DNA of 64,000 bases from Pseudomonas sp. ACM7 (GTDB taxonomy: Bacteria > Pseudomonadota > Gammaproteobacteria > Pseudomonadales > Pseudomonadaceae): the NCBI RefSeq assembly GCF_004136015.1, contig NZ_CP024866.1, forward strand, positions 5,022,720-5,086,719, written 5' to 3'. Within the stretch, counting starts at the first letter, position 1. Each line of letters opens with the position of its first letter. Positions 34,613-44,239 of the stretch are shown in pieces. Under the pieces are notes generated by a model. That model made no database searches and was not told where the DNA came from. It saw only the letters and a list, made by a program, of their open reading frames with translations. A program made the position numbers and the translations under genes.

Positions 34613-35586
34613 ATACTGCAGTGACTGCCGGCAAACGTAGTGGCAACTTCTACGGCCTCGGTACCTATCTGGGTCTGGCCGGTGCCTTGCTGGCAATGGT
34701 CGCGCTGTTCTCGGTTCTGAGCAGCCATTTCCTGTCCTATGACACCTTCAGCACCCTGGCCAACCAGATTCCGGACTTGATGGTGCTGGCGGTCGGCATG
34801 ACGTTCGTGTTGATCATCGGCGGCATCGACCTGTCGGTGGGGTCGGTGCTCGCACTCGCGGCGTCAACGGTCAGTGTGGCGATTCTCGGTTGGGGCTGGA
34901 GTGTGCTGCCTGCGGCGCTGCTCGGAATGGCGGCGGCAGCACTGGCTGGGACCATTACGGGTTCGATCACTGTGGCGTGGCGCATTCCGTCGTTCATCGT
35001 GTCCCTTGGCGTGCTGGAAATGGCCCGCGGTGTGGCCTATCAGATGACCGGATCGCGCACGGCCTACATCGGTGATGCCTTCGCCTGGTTGTCCAACCCG
35101 ATCGCCTTCGGCATCTCGCCGTCGTTCATCATTGCCTTGCTGATCATCTTCATTGCCCAGGCAGTGCTGACGCGTACCGTCTTCGGTCGTTACCTGATCG
35201 GCATCGGCACCAACGAAGAGGCGGTGCGTCTGGCAGGGATCAATCCGAAGCCCTACAAGATTCTGGTATTCAGTCTGATGGGGCTGCTGGCCGGTATTGC
35301 TGCGCTGTTCCAGATTTCTCGCCTGGAAGCGGCGGATCCGAATGCCGGCTCCGGGCTGGAGTTGCAAGTGATCGCCGCGGTCGTGATCGGCGGCACCAGC
35401 CTGATGGGTGGCCGCGGTTCGGTCATCAGTACGTTCTTCGGGGTTCTGATCATTTCCGTATTGGCGGCCGGGCTGGCGCAGATCGGCGCAACTGAACCCA
35501 CCAAACGCATCATCACCGGCGCGGTGATCGTGGTGGCGGTGGTGCTTGATACTTATCGCAGTCAGCGCGCAAGCCGGCGGACCTGA
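34609..35586 (+). CDS. rbsC: Ribose ABC permease RbsC
   Basis: 325-aa inner-membrane permease of the AraH/RbsC family with eight to ten hydrophobic helices. The family motif VLIIGGIDLSVGSVLALAA and the cytoplasmic EAVRLAGINPKPYKI coupling loop are present, as is GGTSLMGGRGS near the end. It forms the membrane channel for ribose. The ATG overlaps the rbsA stop by 4 bp; rbsR follows after 3 bp. Confidence 0.94.
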   Translation: MNTAVTAGKRSGNFYGLGTYLGLAGALLAMVALFSVLSSHFLSYDTFSTLANQIPDLMVLAVGMTFVLIIGGIDLSVGSVLALAASTVSVAILGWGWSVLPAALLGMAAAALAGTITGSITVAWRIPSFIVSLGVLEMARGVAYQMTGSRTAYIGDAFAWLSNPIAFGISPSFIIALLIIFIAQAVLTRTVFGRYLIGIGTNEEAVRLAGINPKPYKILVFSLMGLLAGIAALFQISRLEAADPNAGSGLELQVIAAVVIGGTSLMGGRGSVISTFFGVLIISVLAAGLAQIGATEPTKRIITGAVIVVAVVLDTYRSQRASRRT

Positions 35587-35589
35587 GTC

Positions 35590-36609
35590 ATGGCAACAAT
35601 CAAGGATGTGGCAGCGCTCGCGGGAATTTCCTACACCACGGTTTCCCACGTAGTGAACAAGACCCGGCCGGTGAGCGAAGAGGTGCGGGTCAAGGTTGAG
35701 GCAGCGATCAAAACTCTCGACTACGTGCCCAGTGCCGTGGCCCGGTCTCTCAAAGCCAAAACCACGGCGACCATCGGTCTGCTGGTGCCCAACAGCCTCA
35801 ACCCTTACTTTGCCGAATTGGCGCGAGGCATTGAGGATTATTGCGAGCGTAATGGCTACTGCGTGATTCTCTGTAACTCCGATGACAACCCGGACAAGCA
35901 GCGTAGCTACCTGCGGGTACTGCTGGAAAAGCGCATCGACGGGCTGATCGTCGCTTCGGCTGGCGGTGACGCGGGGCTGGCAGAAGGCCTGGCAGGCGTG
36001 CGTACGCCGATGGTGATCGTCGACCGTGGACTGGAAGGTGTGAATGCCGATCTCGTGCGGATCGATCATGAATACGGCGCCTATCTGGCGACCCGCCACC
36101 TTCTGGAATTGGGGCACCGGGACATCGCCACCATTGGCGGCCCGGCGAGTACCAGCGTGGCGCAGATGCGTCTGGCCGGTTATTGCCGTGCCCTGAAAGA
36201 GGCGGGAGTCGAAGTATCCCGCGAGCGCATGCTGGAAAGTGATTTCACCAGCACTGGCGGCTACAACGCCGCCGCGATACTGCTGGAAAAGACCCCGCCG
36301 AGCGCGATCTTCGCCGGTAACGACATGATTGGCATCGGTGTGCTGCGAGCGGCGGCCGAGCGCAACATTCGTGTACCGACAGAGCTGTCGGTGATCGGCT
36401 TCGACGATATTCAGATGAGCCGCTATGTGTACCCGGCGCTGACCACCGTGGGGCAGTCGATCCTGCAACTCGGCGAGATGGCGGCCGAAGTGCTTTTAAG
36501 AAGAATTGCCACACCGGATATGGCCACCGATCAACGGATCGTGACGCCCAGTATTGTCCTGCGGGAGTCGACTGCGCCGCTGGCCGGCGTGTTCGCCCAG
36601 TTCCGTTGA
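35590..36609 (+). CDS. rbsR: LacI-family ribose repressor RbsR
   Basis: 339-aa repressor. The N-terminal helix-turn-helix ATIKDVAALAGISYTTVSHVVNKTRPVSEEV (in two parts) and hinge helix VARSLK precede a periplasmic-binding-protein-like ribose-sensing domain (about residues 60-330). It presumably binds the CGCAAACGTTTGCG palindrome at the operon promoter and is released by ribose, giving autoregulation because it is inside the operon it controls. It is 3 bp from rbsC and 57 bp before rbsK. Confidence 0.93.
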   Translation: MATIKDVAALAGISYTTVSHVVNKTRPVSEEVRVKVEAAIKTLDYVPSAVARSLKAKTTATIGLLVPNSLNPYFAELARGIEDYCERNGYCVILCNSDDNPDKQRSYLRVLLEKRIDGLIVASAGGDAGLAEGLAGVRTPMVIVDRGLEGVNADLVRIDHEYGAYLATRHLLELGHRDIATIGGPASTSVAQMRLAGYCRALKEAGVEVSRERMLESDFTSTGGYNAAAILLEKTPPSAIFAGNDMIGIGVLRAAAERNIRVPTELSVIGFDDIQMSRYVYPALTTVGQSILQLGEMAAEVLLRRIATPDMATDQRIVTPSIVLRESTAPLAGVFAQFR

Positions 36610-36666
36610 AATAGAAAGCCGCTAAATCAAAAGCACCGCTGAAACAGAATTGATGAGTAGCAATGT

Positions 36667-37584
36667 ATGCCAGCAAAAGTAGTGGTTATAGGCAGCCTGA
36701 ACATGGACCTGGTCACCCGGGCGCCACGGCTGCCCCGTGGCGGTGAAACGCTGATTGGCGAGTCGTTTGCCACGGTTTCCGGTGGCAAGGGCGCGAACCA
36801 GGCGGTCGCCGCGGCGAGGTTGGGGGCGCAGGTGTCGATGGTCGGATGCGTGGGCAGCGATGCCTACGGCAACGAACTGCGCGGGGCGCTGTTGGCCGAG
36901 CAGATCGATTGCCAGGCGGTCAGCACCGTCGATGATTCCAGCGGCGTAGCGTTGATCGTGGTCGATGACAATAGCCAGAACGCAATCGTGATCGTTGCCG
37001 GTGCCAATGGAGCGCTGACTCCAGAGGTGATTGATCGTTTCGACGCCGTATTGCGGGCGGCGGACGTGATTATCTGTCAGCTGGAAGTCCCGGATGCCAC
37101 TGTCGGTCATGCGCTCAAGCGCGGCCGTGAATTGGGTAAGACTGTGATCCTCAATCCTGCGCCGGCCAGCCGCCCACTGCCGGCGGACTGGTACGCGTCC
37201 ATCGATTATCTGATTCCCAACGAAAGTGAGGCTTCGGCGCTGAGTGGGTTGCCAGTGGATTCTCTGGCATCTGCCGAAACCGCTGCATCCCGGTTGATCT
37301 CTTTGGGCGCCGGCAAGGTCATCATCACCCTCGGTGCTCAAGGTTCGCTGTTTGCCAACGGCAAAGGCTTCGAGCATTTCCCTGCGCCGAAGGTGAAGGC
37401 TGTCGATACCACGGCGGCTGGCGACACCTTCGTCGGTGGTTTTGCCGCCGCGCTGGCGGCCGGCAAAAACGAAGCCGACGCGATCCGTTTCGGCCAGGTC
37501 GCCGCGGCGCTGTCGGTGACCCGTGCTGGCGCGCAACCCTCGATTCCCACCTTGTCCGACGTACAGGCCTTTAAAGCACCATGA
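36667..37584 (+). CDS. rbsK: Ribokinase RbsK
   Basis: 305-aa PfkB-family kinase. Substrate motif [21 protein letters not shown] at the N-terminus (shown in the gene from about residue 7), [17 protein letters not shown], and the C-terminal signature [17 protein letters not shown] with the catalytic Asp. It phosphorylates D-ribose to ribose-5-phosphate for the pentose phosphate pathway. It overlaps rbsD by 4 bp. Confidence 0.94.
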   Translation: MPAKVVVIGSLNMDLVTRAPRLPRGGETLIGESFATVSGGKGANQAVAAARLGAQVSMVGCVGSDAYGNELRGALLAEQIDCQAVSTVDDSSGVALIVVDDNSQNAIVIVAGANGALTPEVIDRFDAVLRAADVIICQLEVPDATVGHALKRGRELGKTVILNPAPASRPLPADWYASIDYLIPNESEASALSGLPVDSLASAETAASRLISLGAGKVIITLGAQGSLFANGKGFEHFPAPKVKAVDTTAAGDTFVGGFAAALAAGKNEADAIRFGQVAAALSVTRAGAQPSIPTLSDVQAFKAP

Positions 37585-37985
37585 AAAAGACACCTTTGCT
37601 CAACGTCGCGCTGTCGCGGCTGATCGCGTCCCTGGGCCATGGCGACATCGTGGTAATCGGCGATGCCGGTTTGCCGGTGCCACCAGGCGTTGAACTGATC
37701 GACCTGGCCCTGACCCAGGGTATCCCGGATTTCGTCAGCACGTTGAAGGTTGTGCTCAGCGAAATGCAGGTCGAGAGCCATGTATTGGCCCAGGAGATCC
37801 TGGACAAAAAGCCTTCGGCGTTGGCGACGCTCGATGAGCTGAATGCCGAAGGTGCGCTGGGTCAGCGTGAGCTGCTCAGTCATGACCAATTCAAAGTCCT
37901 CAGCCAACAGGCACGGGCGATTGTTCGCACAGGCGAATGTCAGCCGTATTGCAACATCGTGCTGGTGGCGGGGGTAACGTTCTAA
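37581..37985 (+). CDS. rbsD: D-ribose pyranase RbsD
   Basis: 134-aa mutarotase that interconverts the pyranose and furanose forms of ribose so that ribokinase can use it. The N-terminal [20 protein letters not shown] carries the conserved His and Asp, and the C-terminus [19 protein letters not shown] has the usual Tyr/Asn segment. The ATG overlaps rbsK (ATGA), so the two enzymes are made together. The next gene, a nucleoside hydrolase, starts 43 bp later. Confidence 0.93.
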   Translation: MKKTPLLNVALSRLIASLGHGDIVVIGDAGLPVPPGVELIDLALTQGIPDFVSTLKVVLSEMQVESHVLAQEILDKKPSALATLDELNAEGALGQRELLSHDQFKVLSQQARAIVRTGECQPYCNIVLVAGVTF

Positions 37986-38028
37986 CTCGCTGTTGTCTTT
38001 CTGCTGTCCCACGCACAAGGAGTGCGCT

Positions 38029-39057
38029 ATGCACCGCTATGCTCAGAAACTGCACCATTTGCTTCGGAGTCTGCTGCTTTTGTCCCTGATTACCGCAACA
38101 AGCGCCCAGGCGGCGGAAAAGATCGACCTGATCATCGACACCGACCCGGGTGCCGATGACGTGGTTGCCTTGCTGTTTGCCCTGGCATCGCCGCAAGAGC
38201 TGAACATTCGTGCGCTGACCACCGTCGCCGGCAATGTGCGTCTGGACAAGACGTCGCGTAATGCGCGGCTGGCCCGCGAGTGGGCAGGGCGCGAGGAGGT
38301 GCCGGTCTACGCGGGCGCTCCGAAGCCGCTGATGCGCACGCCGATCTATGCCGAGAACATCCATGGTAAGGAAGGACTGTCGGGTGTCACCGTACATGAG
38401 CCGAAAAAAGGCCTGGCCCAAGGCAATGCGGTCAACTACCTGATCGACACCTTGAAAGCCGCCAAGCCCCATAGCATTACCATCGCCATGCTCGGTCCAC
38501 AGACCAACCTGGCCCTGGCGCTGATCCAGGAACCTGAGATCGTTCAGGGCATCAAGGAGGTGGTGATTATGGGCGGAGCACACTTCAATGGGGGCAACAT
38601 CACCCCGGTGGCCGAGTTCAACCTGTTCGCCGACCCGCAGGCTGCGGAAGTGGTATTGAAAAGCGGCGTGAAGCTGACCTACCTGCCGCTGGACGTGACC
38701 CACAAGATCCTCACCAGTGAAGCGCGCCTGAAGCAGATCGCAGCGATCAACAACAATGCCAGCAAGCTGGTGGGCGATATTCTCAATGAATACGTCAAAG
38801 GCGACATGGAACACTACGGCATTCCGGGTGGCCCGGTGCATGACGCTACTGTCATCGCCTATCTGCTCAAGCCTGAGTTGTTCACCGGTCGTTCAGTCAA
38901 CGTAGTCGTTGATAGCCGCGAAGGCCCGACGTTCGGCCAAACCATCGTCGACTGGTATGACGGCCTGAAAGCGCCGAAGAACGCTTTCTGGGTAGAAAGC
39001 GGCGACGCCCAGGGCTTCTTTGACCTGCTGACCGAGCGTCTGGCTCGTCTGAAGTAA
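38029..39057 (+). CDS. Exported nucleoside hydrolase in the ribose operon
   Basis: 342-aa inosine-uridine preferring nucleoside hydrolase family protein. After a signal peptide (about residues 1-27, ending SAQA) comes the calcium-binding IDTDPGADDVVALL motif, and later AMLGPQTNLALAL and VVIMGGAHFNGGNITPVAEFN. It cleaves nucleosides to base and ribose. The signal peptide places it in the periplasm, where the ribose it frees is the substrate of RbsB. AAGGAG precedes the ATG at 38029; it is the last gene of the operon and a terminator follows. Confidence 0.92.
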   Translation: MHRYAQKLHHLLRSLLLLSLITATSAQAAEKIDLIIDTDPGADDVVALLFALASPQELNIRALTTVAGNVRLDKTSRNARLAREWAGREEVPVYAGAPKPLMRTPIYAENIHGKEGLSGVTVHEPKKGLAQGNAVNYLIDTLKAAKPHSITIAMLGPQTNLALALIQEPEIVQGIKEVVIMGGAHFNGGNITPVAEFNLFADPQAAEVVLKSGVKLTYLPLDVTHKILTSEARLKQIAAINNNASKLVGDILNEYVKGDMEHYGIPGGPVHDATVIAYLLKPELFTGRSVNVVVDSREGPTFGQTIVDWYDGLKAPKNAFWVESGDAQGFFDLLTERLARLK

Positions 39058-39064
39058 GCTTCAC

Positions 39065-39090
39065 ACCCGTAGGCGCCAGCGCCTGCGGGT
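39065..39090. terminator. Terminator at the end of the ribose operon
   Basis: ACCCGTAGGCGC/GCGCCTGCGGGT stem with one G-T pair and a tight loop, followed by TTTC. It sits between the nucleoside hydrolase stop and the stop of the convergent 70-aa gene, so it may serve both. Confidence 0.75.
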
Positions 39091-39091
39091 T

Positions 39092-39304
39092 TCACTCCCT
39101 TTCGTTATATTCAACGCCCTTGTAGTCGGCCGGGTATTTCTCGAATACCTGCGCGATGAAGGATTGCGCCGCTTCAGTCCCCAGTTCCTTGACCAATAGA
39201 TCGATACCAATGATTGCCAACTCTTCCGGGCTGCCCGGGCTGTAAGAACTGTGGCCCTGTGGCCACTTGGCTTTGATGTCGGCGTCGATACTTACGGTGG
39301 TCAT
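39092..39304 (-). CDS. Hypothetical protein, 70 aa
   Basis: The frame MTTVSIDADIKAKWPQGHSS... ends VEYNERE and reads like a compact acidic soluble protein with a helix GIDLLVKELGTEAAQSFIAQ. The start at 39304 is chosen by protein character; the ribosome site is weak, and the frame stays open upstream to 39526 with no protein-like sequence. It is divergent from the 101-aa gene at 39437. No family recognised. Confidence 0.55.
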   Translation of the reverse strand: MTTVSIDADIKAKWPQGHSSYSPGSPEELAIIGIDLLVKELGTEAAQSFIAQVFEKYPADYKGVEYNERE

Positions 39305-39436
39305 GATGGCGCTCGTGAAGTCGGGAAAGTCTGAGTGTCGAGTTAACCATTTTGCGCGGCTTTTGGCACTCCGACTTAGGCATGAGGGAAGGGCTATGCG
39401 ACACTTGGTCTTTGACGAATTTTCAAGGACTGTGCT

Positions 39437-39742
39437 GTGCAGATCGATTTGAACACTCCTGACGGCTTGACCCTTGAGGCGGTGCGTCAACTTCTGGCCT
39501 CTGCCAGCGACGATGAGCACACTCAATTGCGAGTCACCAAGGGCGGCATCGCCTACATTTCGTCAGGCGTTGTGGGCGGCACTGATATCAGCGGGCTGTT
39601 GTTTCGTCTGGAGACGTGGGCCAAGGGTTCCGGTTATGTCGGATTGGTTGCGGCCAGTGATGAGGTCTGGGTCATGCAGATTTTCAATGCGCTGAAAGAG
39701 AACTGGCCGAATCCGCCGTTCGACTACATTGACGTCTATTGA
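39437..39742 (+). CDS. Hypothetical protein, 101 aa
   Basis: GTG start with AAGGA eight bases upstream. The sequence (MQIDLNTPDGLTLEAVRQLL... DYIDVY) is mixed alpha/beta, acidic and without signal peptide. The ordered, non-repetitive composition and good ribosome site support a real gene. It is common in Pseudomonas genomes as a conserved hypothetical; I know no function. Confidence 0.7.
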   Translation: MQIDLNTPDGLTLEAVRQLLASASDDEHTQLRVTKGGIAYISSGVVGGTDISGLLFRLETWAKGSGYVGLVAASDEVWVMQIFNALKENWPNPPFDYIDVY

Positions 39743-39908
39743 GCGCTGTTCATATTCAGTCACGATTGAGTGGTAAACGGCAGGACGATGCTCAGGCAAA
39801 CTCGCCGCGTGTCCGAATAGAGGGCAGGGTGCTAGTACTCCCTGTGAAACCAAACGCCAGATTGGCGGTCGCACGATCTCAGCTTAACTATTGAAAAAAG
39901 GAGGCTTC

Positions 39909-40229
39909 ATGCCTTGGAAGCTCGCGTCATTGGGTACTTTGTTGGCAGTTGCCCTGCTGGCCGGTTGCAGCACTACCTCCACCGAGTCGACAACAGATCC
40001 TGTCACGACGACTGACACGGGTCACAGCCGTTGTGAGGCCAAGGCTGCCGAATTCACCATTGGCAAAAAGGCTTCGCCTGAACTGCTGGAGCAGGCGCGT
40101 ACTCGCGCAGGCGCGCAGAATGCACGGTTCCTCTTGCCCACCGACATGGTGACCCTGGAGTACCGCTCCGATCGCCTGAACCTGAATACCGATGCCAATC
40201 GGGTCGTCACCCGTGTCAACTGCGGCTGA
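39909..40229 (+). CDS. I78-family peptidase-inhibitor-like lipoprotein
   Basis: 106-aa lipoprotein. The signal peptide ends in the lipobox LLAGC (Cys about 19), then a Thr/Ser-rich linker. The core reads CEAKAAEFTIGKKASPELLE, followed by ARTRAGAQNARFL, DMVTLEYRSDRLNLNTD and a final RVNCG. The paired Cys, the AGA-x-x-x-R-x-L and the EYRxDRLN strand are the pattern of the I78 inhibitor family (serine-protease/elastase inhibitors). It is probably in the periplasm or outer membrane. AAGGAGG precedes the ATG at 39909; a strong terminator follows. Confidence 0.8.
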   Translation: MPWKLASLGTLLAVALLAGCSTTSTESTTDPVTTTDTGHSRCEAKAAEFTIGKKASPELLEQARTRAGAQNARFLLPTDMVTLEYRSDRLNLNTDANRVVTRVNCG

Positions 40230-40256
40230 TCGCTTCAGGCTTTTGTTTCGCCCATA

Positions 40257-40287
40257 AAAAACCCCGTCACATGGACGGGGTTTTTTT
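40257..40287. terminator. Intrinsic terminator
   Basis: AAAAACCCCGTC / GACGGGG stem with ACAT loop and seven T's. It ends the I78-like gene and, read on the other strand with its A-run, also suits the convergent cold-shock gene. Confidence 0.9.
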
Positions 40288-40301
40288 AGTGCGGCTGAAA
40301 A

Positions 40302-40514
40302 TTACTCAGCGCGGACTTGTGCAGCTTGCATACCCTTTTGGCCTTTCTCAGCCACGAAGGAAACGGTCTGGCCTTCTTTCAGGCTTTTGAAACCGTCGCT
40401 TTCGATAGCTTTGAAGTGTACGAACAGGTCGTCACCGCCACCTTGAGGAGTGATGAAGCCGAAGCCTTTTTCATCGTTGAACCATTTAACGGTGCCGGTT
40501 TGGCGATTAGACAT
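40302..40514 (-). CDS. Cold-shock-domain protein (CspA family)
   Basis: 70-aa single-strand nucleic-acid-binding protein. RNP1 KGFGFI and RNP2 LFVHF are intact, after GTVKWFNDE. It melts RNA secondary structure and acts as transcription antiterminator or RNA chaperone. GGAG precedes the ATG by seven bases. The 292-bp gap upstream is long enough for the extended 5' leader typical of csp genes; a TATGAT-like -10 is seen at 40584-40589 on the minus strand, but I find no good -35. Whether it is cold-induced cannot be told. Confidence 0.92.
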   Translation of the reverse strand: MSNRQTGTVKWFNDEKGFGFITPQGGGDDLFVHFKAIESDGFKSLKEGQTVSFVAEKGQKGMQAAQVRAE

Positions 40515-40806
40515 GGTGTATCTCCAAGAAACATATATTTTCAGTAGTGCTGTGCTGCTCAGGCCAACTGGGCACACCGGGGTATCATAGTCGAAATGTT
40601 CGCTTTGGGAGCCCCCCGGACGTGCTGTTTGCCCTGCAGTCGCGTTCTGTTTGCTGCTTTGTTTGGCTGCAAGCCCCGTTTTAAAAGGCTTTCAGCCAAA
40701 AGTAAAGACAATAAAAAAACCTGTAAAACCTGCATAAATTGTACGAAAAGTCGGTTTTCAAAGGCTTTTTACTGTCGTTGCAGGCGCAAAAAGCGCTCTG
40801 TCGGGC

Positions 40807-41109
40807 TTATTTTTTGGCCTTGTTATCGGCTTTGCACGCGCTAATTTGCGTCAGTGCTTTTTGTTTCAGGGCATCATTGGCGGTGTTGTCCATCAGGGAC
40901 TGGATGTCTTTGGCAGGGTACGATTTGATGGCATCGGCGCCGCAAGCGCAGTGAGCCTTCGCTGCTGCAGCACCGATCTGCGGAGTGGCCGCTTCTGTGC
41001 ACTGAGCCATGTATTTCTCGCGTTCGCCCTTCGGCCAATCGGCATGGGCGGCCAGTGGCAGCAGCAAAACGATGGGGGCGACTACTGCGAATAAACGTTT
41101 CAGATGCAT
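40807..41109 (-). CDS. Secreted hypothetical protein, 100 aa, four Cys
   Basis: A signal peptide (MHLKRLFAVVAPIVLLLPLAAHA) is followed by a small helical domain with Cys in AQCTEA, HCACGAD and SACKAD. It probably forms disulphide bonds in the periplasm. The ATG at 41109 has AAGGAG nine bases upstream; another ATG at 41133 would add residues in front of a good signal peptide and is rejected. It lies upstream of the cold-shock gene on the same strand. The function is unknown. Confidence 0.72.
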   Translation of the reverse strand: MHLKRLFAVVAPIVLLLPLAAHADWPKGEREKYMAQCTEAATPQIGAAAAKAHCACGADAIKSYPAKDIQSLMDNTANDALKQKALTQISACKADNKAKK

Positions 41110-41483
41110 GCTGGGATGCTCCTTGTGGGTCAATGTCTTGTTATCTGAGGGGTAAAGCAGGGTTCTAGTTCAGCACTCTGGCATAAAATTGCACGATTTG
41201 CCCCAAGACAAAGCCTCGGTGCATCGACGACCGTTCATCTGTGCTAGCATGCCTGGCTCGGGCGTTTGCAGGCTCCGGATGACCTTCAGTCCCGGTAGCG
41301 GCAAATGTGCGAATAACCCTGATTTGAATCCCAGTCACTCTGGTTCGGTTTTCCGGTTGGCCGCAAGGCTCCTGCCGCTGTAAGGCAGGCGTTCGTCATT
41401 GAATGGCCTGGATCGGATCTTGTACTGGCTCATCCCAACCCACGTGACCTTTGGTAGGGGTCACCACTAGGAGAGGAGGCGCC
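41110..41483. other. Promoter and long 5' leader region of thrS
   Basis: 374 bp with no supported gene. A possible promoter (TCGACG 41224-41229, TAGCAT 41245-41250, 15-bp spacer) would give a leader of more than 200 nt before the thrS ATG. The leader holds a hairpin CCTGCC/GGCAGG (41371-41389) and overlapping alternatives just after it (CAGGC/GCCTG, 41385-41405). Long leaders allow translational autoregulation of thrS in enterobacteria; whether that applies here is not shown. Confidence 0.45.
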
Positions 41484-43406
41484 ATGCCAACTATTACTCT
41501 TCCCGACGGCAGTCAACGTTCATTCGATCACCCGGTATCCGTAGCCGAGGTCGCCGCATCCATTGGTGCAGGTCTGGCCAAAGCCACCGTGGCCGGCAAG
41601 GTCGATGGCAAGCTGGTCGACGCCAGCGACATCATCGGCAGCGACGCTACGCTGCAAATCATTACGCCAAAGGATGAAGAGGGGCTGGAGATCATTCGCC
41701 ACTCTTGCGCCCACCTGGTTGGCCATGCGGTCAAACAGCTGTACCCGACGGCCAAGATGGTCATCGGTCCGGTCATCGACGAAGGCTTCTATTACGATAT
41801 CGCCTTTGAACGTCCCTTCACTCCGGACGACCTGGCCGCCATCGAACAGCGCATGCAGCAGCTGATCGAAAAAGATTACGACGTGATCAAGAAAGTCACT
41901 CCGCGCGCCGAAGTGATTGAAGTGTTCAAGGCTCGCGGCGAAGACTACAAACTGCGCCTGGTCGAAGACATGCCGAACGAACAGGCCATGGGCCTGTACT
42001 ATCACGAAGAATACGTCGACATGTGCCGCGGTCCGCATGTGCCGAACACGCGCTTCCTGAAATCCTTCAAACTGACCAAGTTGTCCGGCGCCTACTGGCG
42101 TGGCGATGCCAAGAACGAGCAATTGCAGCGCGTTTACGGCACGGCATGGGCAGACAAAAAGCAGCTGGCGGCTTACATTCAGCGCATCGAAGAAGCTGAG
42201 AAACGCGATCACCGCAAGATCGGCAAGCGTCTGGGCCTGTTCCACACCCAGGAAGAGTCGCCGGGCATGGTGTTCTGGCACCCGAACGGCTGGACTCTGT
42301 ACCAGGTGCTCGAGCAATACATGCGCAAGGTTCAGCGCGACAACGGTTACCTGGAGATCAAAACTCCGCAGGTCGTTGACCGCAGCCTGTGGGAGAAGTC
42401 CGGGCACTGGGCCAACTACGCCGACAACATGTTCACCACGCAGTCGGAAAACCGCGACTACGCCATCAAGCCGATGAACTGCCCTTGCCACGTGCAAGTG
42501 TTCAACCAAGGCCTGAAAAGCTACCGTGAGTTGCCAATGCGCTTGGCCGAATTCGGTGCCTGCCATCGTAATGAGCCATCGGGTGCGCTGCATGGCATCA
42601 TGCGTGTGCGTGCGTTCACTCAGGACGACGCCCACATCTTTTGCACTGAAGAGCAGATGCAGGCCGAATCCGCTGCGTTCATTAAGCTGACCATGGACGT
42701 TTATGCCGACTTCGGCTTTAAAGACGTCGAGATGAAGCTGTCCACTCGTCCGGAAAAACGTGTCGGTTCCGACGAACTGTGGGATCGCGCCGAAGCGGCC
42801 CTGGCTGCAGCCCTTGATAGTGCTGGCCTGCCATATGATCTGCAGCCGGGCGAGGGTGCGTTCTACGGTCCGAAGATCGAGTTCTCGCTGAAAGATTGCC
42901 TTGGCCGCGTCTGGCAGTGTGGTACCCTTCAGCTCGATTTTAACCTGCCTGTCCGTCTGGGAGCCGAATACGTCTCTGAAGACAACAGTCGCAAGCACCC
43001 GGTGATGTTGCACCGGGCGATCCTTGGCTCCTTCGAACGTTTCGTCGGAATCCTGATCGAGCACTACGAGGGTGCATTCCCCGCGTGGCTGGCTCCGACC
43101 CAGGCAGTGATCATGAATATCACTGATAAACAGGCTGATTTCGCCGCTGAGGTTGAAAAAACTCTCAACGAAAGCGGATTTCGTGCCAAGTCTGACTTGA
43201 GAAATGAAAAGATCGGCTTTAAAATCCGCGAGCATACTTTGCTCAAGGTTCCTTATCTCTTGGTTATCGGAGATCGGGAAGTCGAGATGCAGACTGTCGC
43301 TGTGCGTACTCGTGAAGGTGCTGACCTGGGCTCGATGCCCGTCGCCCAGTTCGCCGAGTTCCTCGCTCAAGCGGTTTCCCGGCGTGGTCGCCCAGATTCG
43401 GAGTAA
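41484..43406 (+). CDS. thrS: Threonyl-tRNA synthetase
   Basis: 640-aa class II synthetase. The N-terminal TGS domain (about 1-60) is followed by the editing domain with the HxxxH site [11 protein letters not shown] and the later CRGPHVP. The catalytic core has MNCPCH (zinc Cys), QDDAHIFC and FYGPKIEF, and the anticodon-binding domain is at the C-terminus. GGAGAGGAGG precedes the ATG at 41484; the frame is open a little further upstream but without similarity. The stop codon overlaps the probable ATT start of infC by one base. Confidence 0.97.
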   Translation: MPTITLPDGSQRSFDHPVSVAEVAASIGAGLAKATVAGKVDGKLVDASDIIGSDATLQIITPKDEEGLEIIRHSCAHLVGHAVKQLYPTAKMVIGPVIDEGFYYDIAFERPFTPDDLAAIEQRMQQLIEKDYDVIKKVTPRAEVIEVFKARGEDYKLRLVEDMPNEQAMGLYYHEEYVDMCRGPHVPNTRFLKSFKLTKLSGAYWRGDAKNEQLQRVYGTAWADKKQLAAYIQRIEEAEKRDHRKIGKRLGLFHTQEESPGMVFWHPNGWTLYQVLEQYMRKVQRDNGYLEIKTPQVVDRSLWEKSGHWANYADNMFTTQSENRDYAIKPMNCPCHVQVFNQGLKSYRELPMRLAEFGACHRNEPSGALHGIMRVRAFTQDDAHIFCTEEQMQAESAAFIKLTMDVYADFGFKDVEMKLSTRPEKRVGSDELWDRAEAALAAALDSAGLPYDLQPGEGAFYGPKIEFSLKDCLGRVWQCGTLQLDFNLPVRLGAEYVSEDNSRKHPVMLHRAILGSFERFVGILIEHYEGAFPAWLAPTQAVIMNITDKQADFAAEVEKTLNESGFRAKSDLRNEKIGFKIREHTLLKVPYLLVIGDREVEMQTVAVRTREGADLGSMPVAQFAEFLAQAVSRRGRPDSE

Positions 43407-43957
43407 TTACTATTAAGCGTGAAATGAGACAAGATAAACGAGCTGCACCGAAGGCCCCGATCAACGAGAATATCTCGGCACGCGAGGTTCGGTTAATTGG
43501 GGCTGAAGGTGAACAGCTTGGGATTGTGTCAATTGAAGACGCGCTTCTTAAGGCTGAAGAGGCCAAACTGGATCTGGTGGAAATTTCCGCCGATGCAGTA
43601 CCCCCTGTTTGCAAACTGATGGACTACGGCAAATCGATCTTCGAAAAGAAGAAGCAGGTTGCCGCGGCCAAGAAAAACCAGAAGCAGATTCAGGTTAAAG
43701 AAATCAAGTTTCGTCCAGGGACGGAGGAAGGGGATTACCAGGTAAAACTGCGCAACCTGGTACGTTTCCTGAGTGATGGGGACAGGGCCAAGGTATCCTT
43801 GCGATTCCGCGGCCGTGAGATGGCCCACCAGGAGCTGGGGATGGAACTCCTCAAGCGAGTTGAAGGTGACTTGCTCGAGTACGGTTCGGTCGAACAGCAT
43901 CCTAAGATGGAAGGACGCCAACTGATCATGGTCATCGCCCCGAAAAAGAAGAAGTAA
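43406..43957 (+). CDS. infC: Translation initiation factor IF-3, ATT start
   Basis: 183-aa IF-3 with the N-domain [14 protein letters not shown], the linker helix [12 protein letters not shown] and the C-domain [17 protein letters not shown]. The first ATG (43424) has no ribosome site, whereas two in-frame ATT codons do: 43406 (ATT ACT ATT) and 43412. infC is well known to start with AUU and to repress its own translation by discriminating against it. I annotate from 43406, as in Pseudomonas entries starting [14 protein letters not shown] at 43400-43403 is eight bases from 43412, so that ATT is an equally good choice. Confidence 0.93.
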   Translation: MTIKREMRQDKRAAPKAPINENISAREVRLIGAEGEQLGIVSIEDALLKAEEAKLDLVEISADAVPPVCKLMDYGKSIFEKKKQVAAAKKNQKQIQVKEIKFRPGTEEGDYQVKLRNLVRFLSDGDRAKVSLRFRGREMAHQELGMELLKRVEGDLLEYGSVEQHPKMEGRQLIMVIAPKKKK

Positions 43958-44017
43958 TCAATAGGGCACGGCAGGCCTTCTGATTATGTTTATCAACTGA
44001 ATGCGGAGTATCCGAAC

Positions 44018-44212
44018 ATGCCAAAAATGAAAACTAAAAGTGGTGCTGCTAAGCGGTTTCTGAAAACTGCTAACGGTATCAAGCACAAGCACGCTTTCAA
44101 GAGCCACATCCTGACTAAAATGTCGACCAAGCGTAAGCGTCAACTGCGCGGTAGCAGCTTGCTGGCACCGTGTGACGTGGCAAAAGTCGAGCGCATGCTG
44201 CGCCTTCGTTAA
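44018..44212 (+). CDS. rpmI: Ribosomal protein bL35
   Basis: 64-aa, very basic protein ([19 protein letters not shown] at the start, [11 protein letters not shown] at the end). It is the large-subunit protein bL35, encoded as always between infC and rplT. The length and sequence are typical. A GGAG-type ribosome site is present. No anomalies. Confidence 0.97.
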   Translation: MPKMKTKSGAAKRFLKTANGIKHKHAFKSHILTKMSTKRKRQLRGSSLLAPCDVAKVERMLRLR

Positions 44213-44239
44213 TTTAGTCAAGAATAGAGGAAGTAACTC

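Noticed and set aside
40596..40954. Plus-strand frames rich in Cys/Arg between the cold-shock and Cys-protein genes
   Set aside because: No ribosome site and biased composition; they lie in the leader region and opposite the 100-aa secreted protein gene.
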